This document shows positions 32,925-44,007 of a DNA stretch of 64,000 nucleotides, piece after piece; positions within the stretch are counted from its first letter, which is position 1; each line of letters opens with the position of its first letter. The notes under the pieces were generated by a model. The model was not told the origin of the DNA. It worked only from the letters and a program-made list of their open reading frames with translations, and did no database searches. The translations under genes and the position numbers were made by a program. The DNA is taken from positions 44,603,786 to 44,667,785 of the forward strand of contig OV277862.1 of the NCBI GenBank assembly GCA_922989275.2, written 5' to 3'. This stretch comes from Gari tellinella. Its lineage: Eukaryota > Mollusca > Bivalvia > Cardiida > Psammobiidae.

Positions 32925-33320
32925 CGAAAGACTGATTAGACACCGAGATACCCTGAGTCTGATCTGACCCTTCACTGTTTGCAATGGGCTTCATATTTTA
33001 GACTACAAGATGAGCGACGAAATCGAACCAAATAACTTCAATGAACCTCTCTATAACGACACTAATCGAAAACTGATTAATTGTATAAAAGACATGTGGC
33101 AGCTTAAAGCAAGGTGACAGTAAAACATAAATCTCCTAAAGGAGCTTTCTGTTTTACTGTCACCTTGCTTTAACCCATTACCCCATAACTACGCCGTTTT
33201 ACGACTTTAATTTATTCCTCCAATGAAGAAAATAGTTCCACTTGATTTTGTATTGAGGCGCTTTCGGCTGGTAAAGCAGCCAACTGTCGTAAATACAATT
33301 TAGTGGTAGTGATTTAGAGA
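32925..33320. mobile_element. Alpha hairpin remnant, MITE C and partial M1 side by side
   Basis: An eroded alpha arm pair lies at 32928-32985. A MITE C copy starts near 33044 (ACCTCTCTATAACGACACTA) with its beta hairpin (AAAGCAAGGTGACAGTAAAA). A reversed M1 left part (TTAACCCATTACCCCATAAC) at 33172-33250 lies directly after the right beta arm; MITE C words (GTAGTGATTTAGAGA) resume at about 33305, so M1 seems inserted into MITE C. Confidence 0.55.
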
Positions 33321-33329
33321 TTTCTTTTG

Positions 33330-34100
33330 TATAATCTCTATCGATAATCGATAATCCTGTGAACCGATATTTGATTCATAATCTAGGTCATTGGATTTCT
33401 GCTACAATGAAGAAGACGTTATTCTTTTCCAAAGTAATGCGTGTACATTAAAACAATTAGCCTACATTACTTGTATATCTATGGCAAACAGTTTGGGGTC
33501 ATATCTGAAGCTGTGTTATCCGGCATATGACCATCAAAGTAAAATAAAGTACATGTATTTTCCAAAAGATGACATTTTCTACATTTTATTTGCTTTGAAT
33601 TTGTGTTTTAATTTCGCATAAACAGGAAATAATAAGTAGTCTGCTTTAACATATTCAACCCTATACTAGCAAAGAGTATACTTGTCATTAACCAACAGTG
33701 CTACTGTACATACTTACGAAGAGTATACTTATGCAAATAAACTTTAATAGAGTTATCTGCCCTTGATGGCTGAGAATGCCATACAACTACAGTTACGACT
33801 TGATCTTGATTTTATCAATGCACACAATGTACAAGTTCTTAATTTTGAGTTAAATCAGATCAATGTGTTCAGAGTTACCTGTCCTTGGTGTACTCATCTA
33901 TACTAGAATGTATCATATTTTTTCAGTTGAGCTAAATTTGAAATTGATTTTTATTGACTAAACTGAAAATTTGACTCTCACTTTCGTTTTTCGGAATTAC
34001 GTCAAAATGATGACATGATGTCATTATGATGTAATGTTTAAAATACCCCACCCTCAAGCTACAAACGTTTTTTTTTCAGTCTTTCTTTACAAGTGTCACT
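33330..34100. other. No gene seen
   Basis: ORFs of 60-76 codons occur but without splice signals, motif or composition change. Nothing is supported. Confidence 0.35.
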
Positions 34101-34105
34101 GTTGT

Positions 34106-34468
34106 TACAGTGATCCCTCTCTACAACGACACTCAATGGAAGACACATATTGTGTGTGTTGTTCGGAGGGAGTCGTTATAGGGAGGGAACGGTTAAGCAT
34201 TGGCTTACATTGGCAAACAGCTTGAATCCAGATCAGACGCCGCGTAACGCGGCGTCTGATCTTGATTCAAGCTCTTTGTCACGCGTCATTATACTTATTC
34301 TATCAAAATGTCCACTTATATGTAAAATAGCAGACGATCATTTTAAGCAGACGATTTTGCAGCAGTAACAGCGCTAGACATAATTGTTCTGTTTAAGGAA
34401 CTGTGACAAGGGTCGTTGTAAGGAGGGATTCGTTGTTGGGATGGCCGTTGTAGAGAGAGAGCGCTGTA
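34106..34468. mobile_element. MITE family B, full copy
   Basis: TACAGTGATCCCTCTCTACA and GTAGAGAGAGAGCGCTGTA bounded by TA. Alpha hairpin at 34212-34276 (AAACAGCTTGAATCCAGATC and complement) with apex GCCGCGTAACGCGGC. Confidence 0.8.
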
Positions 34469-34880
34469 CTACGTATGGGAAGGGTCGAATCTAATGTTGT
34501 GAGAACTTGTGACCCGACCCCATGGAAATAAAATATGTTTAAACTAAACTAAACTACTACGTAGTCTTTATGTGCGCTTGCTCCGAAGAAATATTTACAA
34601 TGATATATAATATAGACTTCTAGTAATTGAACACTTGGAACTGGTTCGTTTAGTCATGACATTCCAAGTTTGTTAAACTTAACGGTTTTTACAGTCGGCG
34701 TAGTAATACAGTATTTTGGTGATTCATAAATTAGTATATTATATGCACAGTGTACCGTGCGATATTTAGTGCACTTTATATTTTGCACGTTTATGTGATA
34801 ATATATCGGCTTCCATAAATTGACATAAAAAATCCTAAGATTTCCAAAATTGAATTTTTCAAGTTCGATTTTACGAATCG
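34469..34880. other. No gene seen
   Basis: AT-rich without recognisable element. Confidence 0.35.
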
Positions 34881-35025
34881 TACCATTACCCCATCGCCTG
34901 TGTCTAGTTTTGTTGACACGTTGCTGCTTAAAGCAGGCTGGAAGTAAAGCAGAATGCGCCTTAAGGCGCATTCTGCTTTACTTTCAGCCTGTTTTAAGTT
35001 ACGATCTGCTAGGATAAAATCCGGA
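34881..35025. mobile_element. MITE M1, left half with intact beta hairpin
   Basis: CCATTACCCCATCGCCTGTG, then a long beta hairpin (TTAAAGCAGGCTGGAAGTAA with complement across GCGCCTTAAGGCGC). The right half is replaced by unrelated sequence after TGCTAGGATAAA. Confidence 0.7.
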
Positions 35026-35261
35026 TACTTAGGAAAAATCCGGAGAAATGGCAGCCCTGATACATTTATCAGCACTTATATTTCAAGTTCATTTTCAAGC
35101 TCAATGAGTGCCTTGCGTTCTTTGGGGGTATTATTTGTCCAGTTTTAAAACCTATTTCAACCCTTCTTTTGCCGTAGTCGTCGGCTTAAAATTGTCCACT
35201 GCAGAACGTGTCATATTCAGTTTTCTTGTATTTCAAACCAACGAAAATAAAGATGAATGTT

Positions 35262-35541
35262 AAAAAGTTTGGATCAAGATTAGACACCGAGTAACTCGAT
35301 GTCTGACATGTGCCCAGACTGTTTGTAATTAACCCATTCACTGCCATGACGTCATAAATTTCAAACAACTATTGTCTGTTTTTATTTCTCAAAATGTTTG
35401 GGTATTTTGACTTGAGAAATAATGAAATGAGTGTCAAACAGTTTGGTTCCTGATCAGACGCCGCGTTACGCGGCGTCTGATCAGGGTCCAAATTGTTTGC
35501 AAATAAACATTGTACTCTGAGTAAGGCAGTGGCGGGGTTAA
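35262..35541. mobile_element. Eroded alpha hairpin followed by MITE family M2 (TTAACCC...CACTGCC termini)
   Basis: An eroded alpha hairpin occupies 35262-35327. M2 then runs from TTAACCCATTCACTGCCATG (35329) to GGCAGTGGCGGGGTTAA (35541) and carries an alpha hairpin with apex GCCGCGTTACGCGGC. TTAA lies at both ends. Confidence 0.75.
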
Positions 35542-35719
35542 TAGCAATTCAGTAGAGAAGGTTTGGTTATGTTTGCTTTAGGTTGTAAATGTCCTAATAT
35601 TTCACCTTAAGCAAAGGCTTTATTATCGTCTGCTTCAACATTTGTCATCTGCAAAGTAATAGCAAAACTCAAAATCAGTTTGTATGCATTTTACAATGAT
35701 GGCAAATCACGGCGTGATT

Positions 35720-35791
35720 GTCAAGCGTTTGGTTACTGATCAGACGCCGAGTTACTCGGCGTCTGAACTGGATCCAAGTTGTTTGTAAATG
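35720..35791. repeat. Alpha hairpin without clear frame
   Basis: TCAAGCGTTTGGTTACTGAT pairs with GGATCCAAGTTGTTTG across GACGCCGAGTTACTCGGCGTC. The TTAA frame around it is too worn to define. Confidence 0.65.
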
Positions 35792-35934
35792 CTAGACAAC
35801 TGTTGTCTTGCGTGAAAAGGGTAAGCTTTTTACAGAAGTTTAATATTTCGTAAACTACAAATAGGAGACATCGTCACTGTTTAACATAAACAAACATAGT
35901 TTTTGTCATGAAATAAACAAATCCTAAGCTAAGC

Positions 35935-36190
35935 TCCTTTACCCCTTTACCACATAGCCTGTTTCTAGTTTTTAAAATAGGTGACTACTTAAAACATGTT
36001 TAAAGTAAAGCAGAATACGCCTTAAAGCGCATTCTGCTTTACTTTCAGCCTGATTTAAGCTACCATCTGTTAGGATAAAGAAAATAGTCCTTATGATACA
36101 TATTCATAACTGCATAAATTTGAATTATTTTGTTCAGTGGAGGAATATACTGAATTCGCTAAAAGGCGCATCTATAAGGAGGGAAAGGTT
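35935..36190. mobile_element. MITE M1, full length
   Basis: TTTACCCCTTTACCACATAG to CTATAAGGAGGGAAAGG with a beta hairpin (CTTAAAACATGTTTAAAGTA and partner). A family M2 copy follows immediately. Confidence 0.7.
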
Positions 36191-36191
36191 T

Positions 36192-36396
36192 GAATAATCC
36201 ATTCACTGCTTTATGCGCCTACATTCGACTTTGAAAACAGTTTGAATCCTGATCAGACGCCGCGTAACGCGGCGTCTGATCAGGATCCAAACTGTTTGAC
36301 ACTCATATTGCTGTTTCATCCGTCTCAATCTAATTTCGAAACTATTGAAAACAGCAGTATCCATTTCGAAGAGAGTATGGCATTGTAGAGGTTAAA
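36192..36396. mobile_element. MITE M2 with perfect alpha hairpin
   Basis: AATCCATTCACTGCTTTATG at the left and GGCATTGTAGAGGTTAA at the right. The alpha stem AAACAGTTTGAATCCTGATC pairs with its complement (one G/A difference) across GACGCCGCGTAACGCGGCGTC. Confidence 0.7.
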
Positions 36397-36399
36397 GGT

Positions 36400-37335
36400 A
36401 TAGGGTCACAAAATAGACCCCGATAGAAGTTCGGAGAGAAATAGTGCCAAACTTTTTTGCCTCAGAATAGTTTTTTGTCAAGAAATATTTACTATTTTGA
36501 GACTTTTATGTAATACATGTATGGATGTTAGAGAATAGATACAAAGACTTTCTGTCATGATAGATGGGGTTTTGAAGAAATTATGTGACATGTCCCTGTT
36601 TTAGCCGGTGTCTATTTCAAAATGTAGCAGAACACCAATCTGAAGCCAACATATTTAACTTATATGCCAGATGACCCCCTGTTTTCTCTGCATTTTTCAG
36701 TTTTACAACAGTGTATCTTTGAGGGAAATATAGGGTAGCACCTGTGGTTGGAATAAAAGTTGTCTTTTTTACCTTGGAAATTACGCATTTTACAATGTGT
36801 ATATAGGAGAGCCGTTTTGGTGACCCATGCCCCAAAGCAGAGCATGAAATGTGCCAGTGAAATTGCTAACTTCTAACTTTATCGTTTGCTGAAATAGTTT
36901 ACCGCCATTATACCGTCTGCTGCAATGCAGTTTTCTCGCCATCATTGCAAATGCAGATTACAGAAAGTTAGAATGACGAAATATCGATACGAGTGTCAAA
37001 CAGTATGGACTCAGTTCAGACGTCTCATTTCGATTCAGACTGTTTGCAAATCAACTGTGGTCGCCAATGGTGATGAAACAATTGATAAATATCGTGACTT
37101 GTAAGGTGATCATACAGTTGATAACACGTTATTCTTTTCTGTTTAATCTAAACGAAACGCATAAATAAAATGTAGTAAAATACTTGGTGATAATTCTGGA
37201 TATTTAATTTGATATTGTGTAGAAATGTTGAATGCTAAAACCGCTTTGCTTAATATACTTGCATTTTAGTCAAACATACACATCGCAATCTATAAAGTTA
37301 GGATACAGTTTCTTGTATCTGGTACTTTGTCATAG
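36400..37335. other. No gene seen; one decayed alpha hairpin
   Basis: Half an alpha cassette with lost apex lies at 36998-37045 (CAAACAGTATGGACTCAGTT ... TTCAGACTGTTTG). Otherwise nothing. Confidence 0.35.
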
Positions 37336-37338
37336 TAT

Positions 37339-37606
37339 TAACCCATTACTCCATAGTTCAATAATGTTTCTAGTTTTGAATGCATGTTACTGTACCTCTT
37401 AAGGCAGATTGAAAATAAAGCAAAATGTGTCTTAAGTCGCATTCATTCTGTTATACTTTGAGTTTGCTTTAAGGTATCGTCTAATAGAATATAAAACTAT
37501 TTCTTATGATACATTTTCAAGGCCGTATAAATTAGAAATATTTTCTTCAGTGGATAGCTAAATTAAAGGACTAAAAAGGCATATTTATTGTGTAATTATT
37601 GGTTAA
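37339..37606. mobile_element. MITE M1, full length, worn hairpin
   Basis: TTAACCCATTACTCCATAGT to TATTGTGTAATTATTGGTTAA; beta arms AGGCAGATTGAAAATAAAGC and TTATACTTTGAGTTTGCTTT. Confidence 0.65.
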
Positions 37607-37955
37607 GAATAATAAATAAGAACAATTTATATACAGAGAGATTAGACTATATCTAAAAGCTCCTTGTTAAAAGAAATTTTTATATAAAATTGTTATAGTG
37701 TAAGCATGTTTGAGTGTTTTCGGCAGACAATCGGCATAAATGTATCGATGTCCATATATTTTCAGTCAGTTTTCTCAACACCCAATAAAGATATAATGAT
37801 GGAAAAAAGACCGTACCGTTTTATTTTTTTATACTTAGTTTTTATCTATCACACTCTAGGGCTAAAACCATTTTGAAAAGATATCCCATATCACTTAGGT
37901 GACGGCGAACAAAATATATTCACTCTTTCATCATCAAATGAACAAATCTATTATC
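37607..37955. other. No gene seen
   Basis: AT-rich, no exon or repeat recognised. Confidence 0.35.
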
Positions 37956-37957
37956 AA

Positions 37958-38190
37958 ATAACCCTTTCATGATCAAATTATTCGGGAGATTTTTACCTCT
38001 TCATCGCTTTATTATCGTCAGCTTCAGTATTGTTGTCTGCAAGACACGTTTTAAAGTTAGATTTATGGTTGTATGACTTAATAAATATCGATAAGAGTGT
38101 CTTACAGTTTGGGTCCTGAGCAGACGCCGCGTTAGACCCAAACTGTTTGCAAACGCGCTTTAAGGCATCATTGAGAGTGAAGGGGTTAAG
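37958..38190. mobile_element. MITE M2, apex of alpha hairpin deleted
   Basis: AACCCTTTCATGATCAAATT to CATTGAGAGTGAAGGGGTTAA. The cassette reads AGTTTGGGTCCTGAGCAGAC, GCCGCGTTA, then directly GACCCAAACTGTTTGC: part of the right arm is lost. Confidence 0.7.
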
Positions 38191-38344
38191 TCTAGACCAG
38201 TTTTAACCTTTTTTGCAAAATATCATCAACGAGACATCTGATCTGGGTCGATAATATTTGTATAGGCCAAGCGTTCTATATTAACAAGTATGTTTTTCAT
38301 CTCTTACCATGCTAGCGGCGGAGACTTATGTGTCATAGTGATTA

Positions 38345-38416
38345 TCTTAGAAAACAGTTTGGATCCTGATGAGGCGCCGCGTCCCGCGGCGTTTCATCAG
38401 GATCCAAACTGTTGGA
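38345..38416. repeat. Alpha hairpin variant (GATGAGGCGCC)
   Basis: AAACAGTTTGGATCCTGATG pairs with CATCAGGATCCAAACTGTT across GCCGCGTCCCGCGGC. Arm positions differ from most copies, but the stem is still nearly perfect. Confidence 0.7.
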
Positions 38417-38419
38417 CAC

Positions 38420-39090
38420 TTTGACCGTTTTAAAAAATGTAAACAATAGTAGACGACAAGTATTGTTGCAGACGAAACTACCTCGTATGCAAAGAGTTAA
38501 AACTGACGCGGAAACACGTGACTAGGGGTTAATGCAGGACAAATGAAAACGCGGAAAGTTCATATGCCCTATTTTTGTCCTACATTTAACTTGTTAATGT
38601 ATTAATCTTCATTTCAATGCGATGCATGTATTACAATTTCTAGAGCTTCTAGAGTAAGTAGTAGAGCATACACTAAACAAAACCTCTAACGCGACGCTTG
38701 ATGTCTTTTTGATAACTCAAAAACTATTTGAGATAAGTGCACCCAATTGATACCACTTTAAGAGCAGGTGTATTTCAATTGAAAAATTAATTCCCACCAT
38801 ATGAAGCAAATTAAGTAACCCTCAATTTCCAAAGTCACAAAATTCAACAACACAGGTAGAACATAAAGTAGTTTATCTTTTTATTGACTTCATTATCCAC
38901 ACAGTAATATTAAAAAAAGAATACATCTAATATATATCTAGTATAATATGGAGTCAAATTAATATTAATCAAATTAATCCCCCACGACCCTATTTTAAAA
39001 CAGTGATGTAATACGGACATCTGTACTACTGCATGGGACATACCAGGTGAGTTATGTGGCTTTTGATTTTGGGGCTTTCTTCGAATGATG
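38420..39090. other. No gene seen
   Basis: An inverted pair (TTAATGCAGGACAAATGAAA / CCTACATTTAAC) at 38530-38592 is a worn hairpin. No coding signal. Confidence 0.35.
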
Positions 39091-39094
39091 CAAT

Positions 39095-39444
39095 TACAGG
39101 GTTCCCTCCCTACAACGGCCCTCCCAACAACGACTCCCTCCTGACAACGATCCTTGCACATGTCAATTATGTCCAACGCCTTTACTGCTGTAATATCGTC
39201 TGCTTACAACTTACGTCTGCTGTTTTTTTCTCAAAGTAATATAATGGAAATCTTGACGGAAAAACCTTAATGGTGAGTTACAAACAGCTTGAATCCTGAT
39301 CAGACGCCGCGTTGCGCGGCGTCTGATCTGGATTCAAGCTGTTTGCAAATGTAGGCCAATTTCCCTCCCTATAACGACTCCCTCCGAACAACGCACACAC
39401 TTTTTGTCTCCCATTGGATGTCGTTGTAGAGAGGGAACGCTGTA
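39095..39444. mobile_element. MITE family B, full copy
   Basis: TACAGGGTTCCCTCCCTACA to TTGTAGAGAGGGAACGCTGTA with TA flanks; alpha hairpin at 39281-39348 with apex GCCGCGTTGCGCGGC. Confidence 0.8.
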
Positions 39445-39640
39445 ATTTAAATATTAAAGTGACCTTAATAAAATTTGCACACAATATTTCTGAATTCTTA
39501 TCCAGTAAGTGAACATACTATTTGATATAATTCTGTCATGTATTATTCTTTTTTGACGTAATGAAATAGAATAATAGTTGTAGCGTTAGAAGTTTTGTTA
39601 CGTGTACACTCCGATAACTCGATCTCGCTTAAGCCGAACC

Positions 39641-39881
39641 TACAGTGGAGAAAACGTTATTCTTTCCCAATAAACGCGTTTACCCTAAAACTATTATTTT
39701 CACTGCAAACAGTTTGGAGCCAGATGAGACGCCGGCGTCTGATCAGGCTCCAAACTGTTTGCCACCAAGATAAAGATGAATTATCAGAATTGTCAAAAAG
39801 TTGTATTTTTCTACGTTTTAGTGCGTTGCGTTTGCGTACGTTTGCGTTTAAACGGGAAAATATAACAGATTCTCCACTGTA
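39641..39881. mobile_element. MITE family A (CAGTGGAGAA termini, TA target), shortened apex
   Basis: TACAGTGGAGAAAACGTTAT to AACAGATTCTCCACTGTA. The alpha hairpin is GGAGCCAGATGAGACGCC directly followed by GGCGTCTGATCAGGCTCC, missing the GGGTAACCC tip seen in other copies. Palindromic TTTGCGTACGTTTGCGTTTA words fill the right part. Confidence 0.85.
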
Positions 39882-40074
39882 CCCGCATTTAAAAGTTAAA
39901 ACGTGGCTAAGTCACGTTTAAATTTGGACTACGGGTAAGCGTGACGTAAGTGAGTTCGCGCTATCGAAGTTCGCCATTTTACGTTGTTTCGTTCTAGACA
40001 TCGCGTTTACATGCAAAACTGCGTATTAAGTCTTTAACTGATTACATGTATTACACTTGCTAGAGTTAAGGCCT

Positions 40075-40350
40075 TTCGCATACGGAAGTCGGTCTTGCGG
40101 GCGAGCGGATATGCGTCTTGACGACATAGACTTTTTCCGTACGTGCTTATACTAGAAAATTTATATAAAGGAAATAGTGATACAATTTAGTATAATCCTT
40201 CATATAGCGCAGTCAGTAGAGTGATTGACTAGCAATTCAAAGGTCATAGGTTCGAGACCCATCCGAACCAAATATTTTTTTAAGTGTCCGATTTATTGAC
40301 TTGTCAATCCATAACGCAGTGATCAAGGGACATGTTATGTTTAGTCTTCG
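40075..40350 (+). repeat. Dispersed repeat with an internal tRNA-like segment, copy 2
   Basis: It has the same flanks as 31431-31740 around a tRNA-like core at 40201-40270 (A-box-like ATAGCGCAGTCAGTAG, B box GGTTCGAGACC, loop CTAGCAA). The core is more diverged than the flanks would suggest, and pairing of arms is poor. Confidence 0.6.
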
Positions 40351-40900
40351 TTGATTAGAATTAGTGATGTTATATACGGTCCAATTACATGTCCACTTAC
40401 ATGTACATGTACGTTTTAATTTAATGACTTACAAGTCAATAAAATCGGTATACATGTACACGATTTGATCGAACTATAAAGCCACATATTGAAGCTTATC
40501 AATACGCCAACCTTTTCAAGATCGATATTGCCCATTATTATTATGTTTGAACAATATAATAAACCTTGTACTGTATGCAAATCCATGAATAAATAATAAT
40601 GCATTTTAATGACAGAGTTTTTATTTTAAGGTAGGTAACTGTATCTCAAAATCAAATATCCCACATTTTAATAAGAAAATCTGTTATTACAACAAATCTT
40701 GACTGTAATATTTTCTAATTTTTTCAGACTAACTATTTCATCAACCATATAATTTAATATTGTTTGTTTTCATTACATTTGGTTAGCTGTGATTGGCTGT
40801 AATTTTTGTTTCATAACTCCATGAAAAACAAAAATTCAGGCCACTCCTTGTCAGGACTACTTTCCCTTAGTCCAACTGCTCTTCACAAGCGCTGCATGAA
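40351..40900. other. No gene seen
   Basis: A short inverted pair (TTTTTGTTTCATAACTCCAT / ATGAAAAACAAAAA) at 40803-40833 is the only structure. Confidence 0.35.
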
Positions 40901-41226
40901 GCAGGATGCCAAATGACGTCATTGACGTCGACGTTACTACATAACAACGTCGCGTTTCGGCGGAAATATATATGGCGGAGGGACTACAACCTACGTTTTA
41001 AAAGCGTTAAAAAAGAACATTCGCGTCAGATTCTCTATTTAATTACTTTCTTAAATTCAGATGTGATATTAAATTATAAGGAATAATTCGGAATATTTAT
41101 TGTATTCATGGAGGTATGAAAAAAAAACCTGGTCACACTTTTGTATGAAACCGCTTCGCGGTTTCATACAGGGTGACCAGTTTTTTTTTCATACCTCCAT
41201 GAATACAATAAATATTCGAATTATTC
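40900..41226. repeat. CRE-containing segment plus 146-bp hairpin
   Basis: TGACGTCATTGACGTCGACG at 40914 and ATATGGCGGAG at 40971 are followed by a long hairpin at 41081-41226: GAATATTTATTGTATTCATG pairs with its complement, then GAGGTATGAAAAAAAAACC and GTATGAAACCGC around TTCGCG. The layout matches the 23250-23540 locus in mirror orientation, so I treat it as a dispersed repeat that carries promoter-like words. Confidence 0.6.
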
Positions 41227-42480
41227 CTTAAATATTTGAATAAAAGGAAAACAAACATACATTGAATGAGTCAGTTTTTTGTAATTCAATTTCTTAGCAT
41301 TTTGCCAAATTTAAATAGCTGATAACATCTTTCTGAACACCTTTATTCAAAATGTTTTTATGTTTTTAGCTTTTCTTGTAATGAATGTTGTGGACTACTT
41401 ATTGGGCGAGATTTATAGTCATTGGCTTTATTTATTTTTGAGAAAAATAAAATCATCAAAATTCCATGTTTTTGTCAGAAAAAGAGACCTTAAAGACAAA
41501 CCACAAGATAAAGGTTGCCGATATTTTCACACATTGTTTCTTAGGCTATTATCATTCTTCATGAAAAGTTTCATAACACCTTGTATGGAAACTAAGCGCA
41601 CCTTAGTACCTTAAGTCGAACATACCAAGTCAAAAGGTGGTTAGGTCACGTTAAAATTTAGAGTACGGGCGACCTCGACGAAAGGTGAGTTCGTATTATT
41701 GAGGTTCGCCATTTAGGGTACGTTTTTTTCATTTTAGACATCGTGTTTACATGCAAAACTGAGTATTGTGTCTTTAACTGATTATATGCGCATTACAAGC
41801 CTACTGAACGTCAAAATGTCTTCACAATTTTTACAACAGAGTTAATCGTTTCCTTTAACTCTTTCATGAGCAAAATATCGTCTGCTAATAATCGTTGTTA
41901 TGTATCATTATTTAAAAAGTTAGATTTCAGAATTTCGATACCAGTGCCAAACAGTTTTGTTTCTAGTCAGACGCCGCGTAAATTGACGTCTAAATTAGGA
42001 TCCTATATGGCGATGAAGGGTTTAAGTAAATTAAGCACCGACCTTTGAAATCACTGCACCATGACGGTCTATCACCGCCCTGTGATCTCACAGTAAATTA
42101 CGACACGATTTATTTGCTTTGTGACATCCTATTAAATCCAAACCTAGTCTACGACGTAGTTAATTGTGATCAGCACTTGTACACATAAGGACTAAACGTG
42201 ATTACTGTAAAACCGGTTTTATTCGCGAGAATATAATTTACGCGTTAATTCGCGAATGTCGCTAGTTTTGAAAATAGGCGACTTCTTAAATCATGTTGAA
42301 AGTAAAGCAGAATGTGCCTGCTTTAAGGTACGAGCTGCTAGAAATATTGCATGATGTCGGGAATTAATTCAAAATCGCAGTACGCGAAATATTCATGACG
42401 CGAAAAATACCTGTTTTACAGTAATAAGATTTAGCTCTCTGCATACTCTTTAACCATGAACTGTCTTACCACGAGTTCCG
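41227..42480. other. No gene supported; MITE relics
   Basis: An 84-codon ORF at 41360-41614 has no recognisable domain. Eroded alpha words are at 41947-42000, and a beta arm (AATCATGTTGAAAGTAAAGC) with M1 left words lies at 42262-42330. Confidence 0.4.
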
Positions 42481-42493
42481 TCAATCATTATTG

Positions 42494-42830
42494 GCAAACA
42501 AGTTTGATCCTGATCAGACGCCGCTCGAAAAGCGGCGTCTGATCTGGATAAAACAGTTTGAAAGTCGTCTAAATATCTCTTAAGTTAAAATATCTAAATT
42601 CTAAATTTGAGAAAAAAACAGACGTTAATTGTTTAGAATTGTAAACGTCATAGTAATGAATGGCTTCATTTTGTCGTGTGATTTTGTCATTTTTTATGTC
42701 GGTGAATTCTTTTTTCAAATCTATTTTCGTAGTTATTGAAAATCCGAGTGTCAAACAGTTTCGAATTCAGATCAAGCCGCACATAAATGGTACCTGATCT
42801 GGATCAAAACTGTTTACACAAATTATCAGC
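42494..42830. repeat. Two alpha hairpins upstream of the NRF gene
   Basis: The first (42494-42561) has TTTGATCCTGATCAGACGCC with the complement around a CTCGAAAAG loop. The second (42749-42818) is TCAAACAGTTTCGAATTCAG ... CTGGATCAAAACTGTTTAC with an eroded apex. Both lie within 420 bp of the first exon. Confidence 0.65.
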
Positions 42831-42902
42831 AATTGTCAAAAATTCACCTAGGGTGCAAAGAGCTGAGTTTGGAAATTTTATAAAACAGGACTGGCCGTCA
42901 CA

Positions 42903-44007
42903 ATGGCCATAGCGAAGGGACTGTTCGTCTGTGTGTGCTTTTTGACATATTTGGCCAATGTTCCGTCCGTGAGCGGAACTCAGTTTTTCGGCGGCTCACT
43001 GTTTCCGCTTTCAAACAGAACGATCGACAATGACTTTGGTCAACGGATGCAAAATTTAACATCAAGATTTGTGTCTGGATTCGAATTGAATATTAGGACT
43101 CAGTTGGGGCAGTACTTATCTGATAGAGGGCTAAGAAACCTCACAATCGGTAATGGGTTCGAACAACTCATACAAAATGCCACTGTTTACTTATTTTCAC
43201 AGTTGCAAACTGGTATTCAAAACGAGTTACAGAAGTTTATAGTTGAAACAATCAACAGTACGTTTCCTCCATTCATATCACAAATATTGCTGTCCCCGGA
43301 GTTAAACAGTGTCGTTTCCGACTTTCTGTCATCACCCGAAGTCACTGGTCTTATTCGGAGCATATTTGCAGACTCGGCTACTGGCAATGGAATCAACGTC
43401 AACGGAACAACTAGTGATAATAACCAGACAGCAGTCGTGGTCATTCTATACCAGGCCTTCCGGAATGCTGTCCGAGAAAATCGACCCGAACTCATGCAGG
43501 CATTTAAAGAAGTATTTCCTAACGTGGCCGAGATCGTGGAAACGTTACAACAGCTTTTCTTCAGTGGAAGTTATGTCAATAGCACGGTGACGGAAGATGA
43601 AATGTTGACTTCCTTTCTGAGTACAGTGGCAGCTAGTGATGCAGTTTCTCTTCCCCAGACTGGAAACCTACGGGAACTTCTGACCAGCTCGTCTTCACTT
43701 CAGACCGCTTTGGGCCAAGTCATAGCCGGAGTTCCAACAGGGAATTTAACGGACTTAGTGGCAAACCTCAATGTTACTGAACTCCTGGAGATACTAAGCA
43801 GTTCTAACCTAACTACTAGCGTGACTGCTGTACTCGGGGCTCTCCAAAGTTCTCCTGCTGTGCAGGAGTTCATGACTGTTATAAGTACTCTCGTCGAAAG
43901 CTATGTAAGATCTGCTCTAAAAGACAACGGTGTGAGCGGAACTTGTCAAGATGGTATCCGGACATCGATTGAAGGACTTTTGTCTCAGCAACTATGGGCG
44001 TTTCAAA
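42903..44007 (+). CDS. NRF-6-like exon 1: signal peptide and glycosylated ectodomain
   Basis: The ATG in CACAATGG starts a hydrophobic signal peptide (LFVCVCFLTYLANV, cleavage likely after SVSG). The ectodomain carries many Asn-X-Ser/Thr sites and amphipathic leucine-rich stretches before the NRF domain begins (GTCQDGIRTSIEGLL). The donor CAAA|gtaaga ends it in phase 1. Without splicing the frame runs 17 more codons and stops inside a MITE. The leading region before the NRF domain is longer than I expect for this family, and I recognise no separate domain in it. Confidence 0.9.

Noticed and set aside
41360..41614. 84-codon ORF with hydrophobic segments
   Set aside because: No motif, no splice context and low-complexity AT-rich sequence; chance ORFs of this size are common here.
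42878..42887. TTTATAAAAC as a TATA box for the NRF-6-like gene
   Set aside because: It lies about 24 bp before the ATG, so a start site at the usual distance would fall on the initiator codon; more likely 5' UTR or a coincidence.
43217..43590. ORFs on both strands over NRF-6-like exon 1
   Set aside because: They overlap a well-supported exon in other frames and show no family features.
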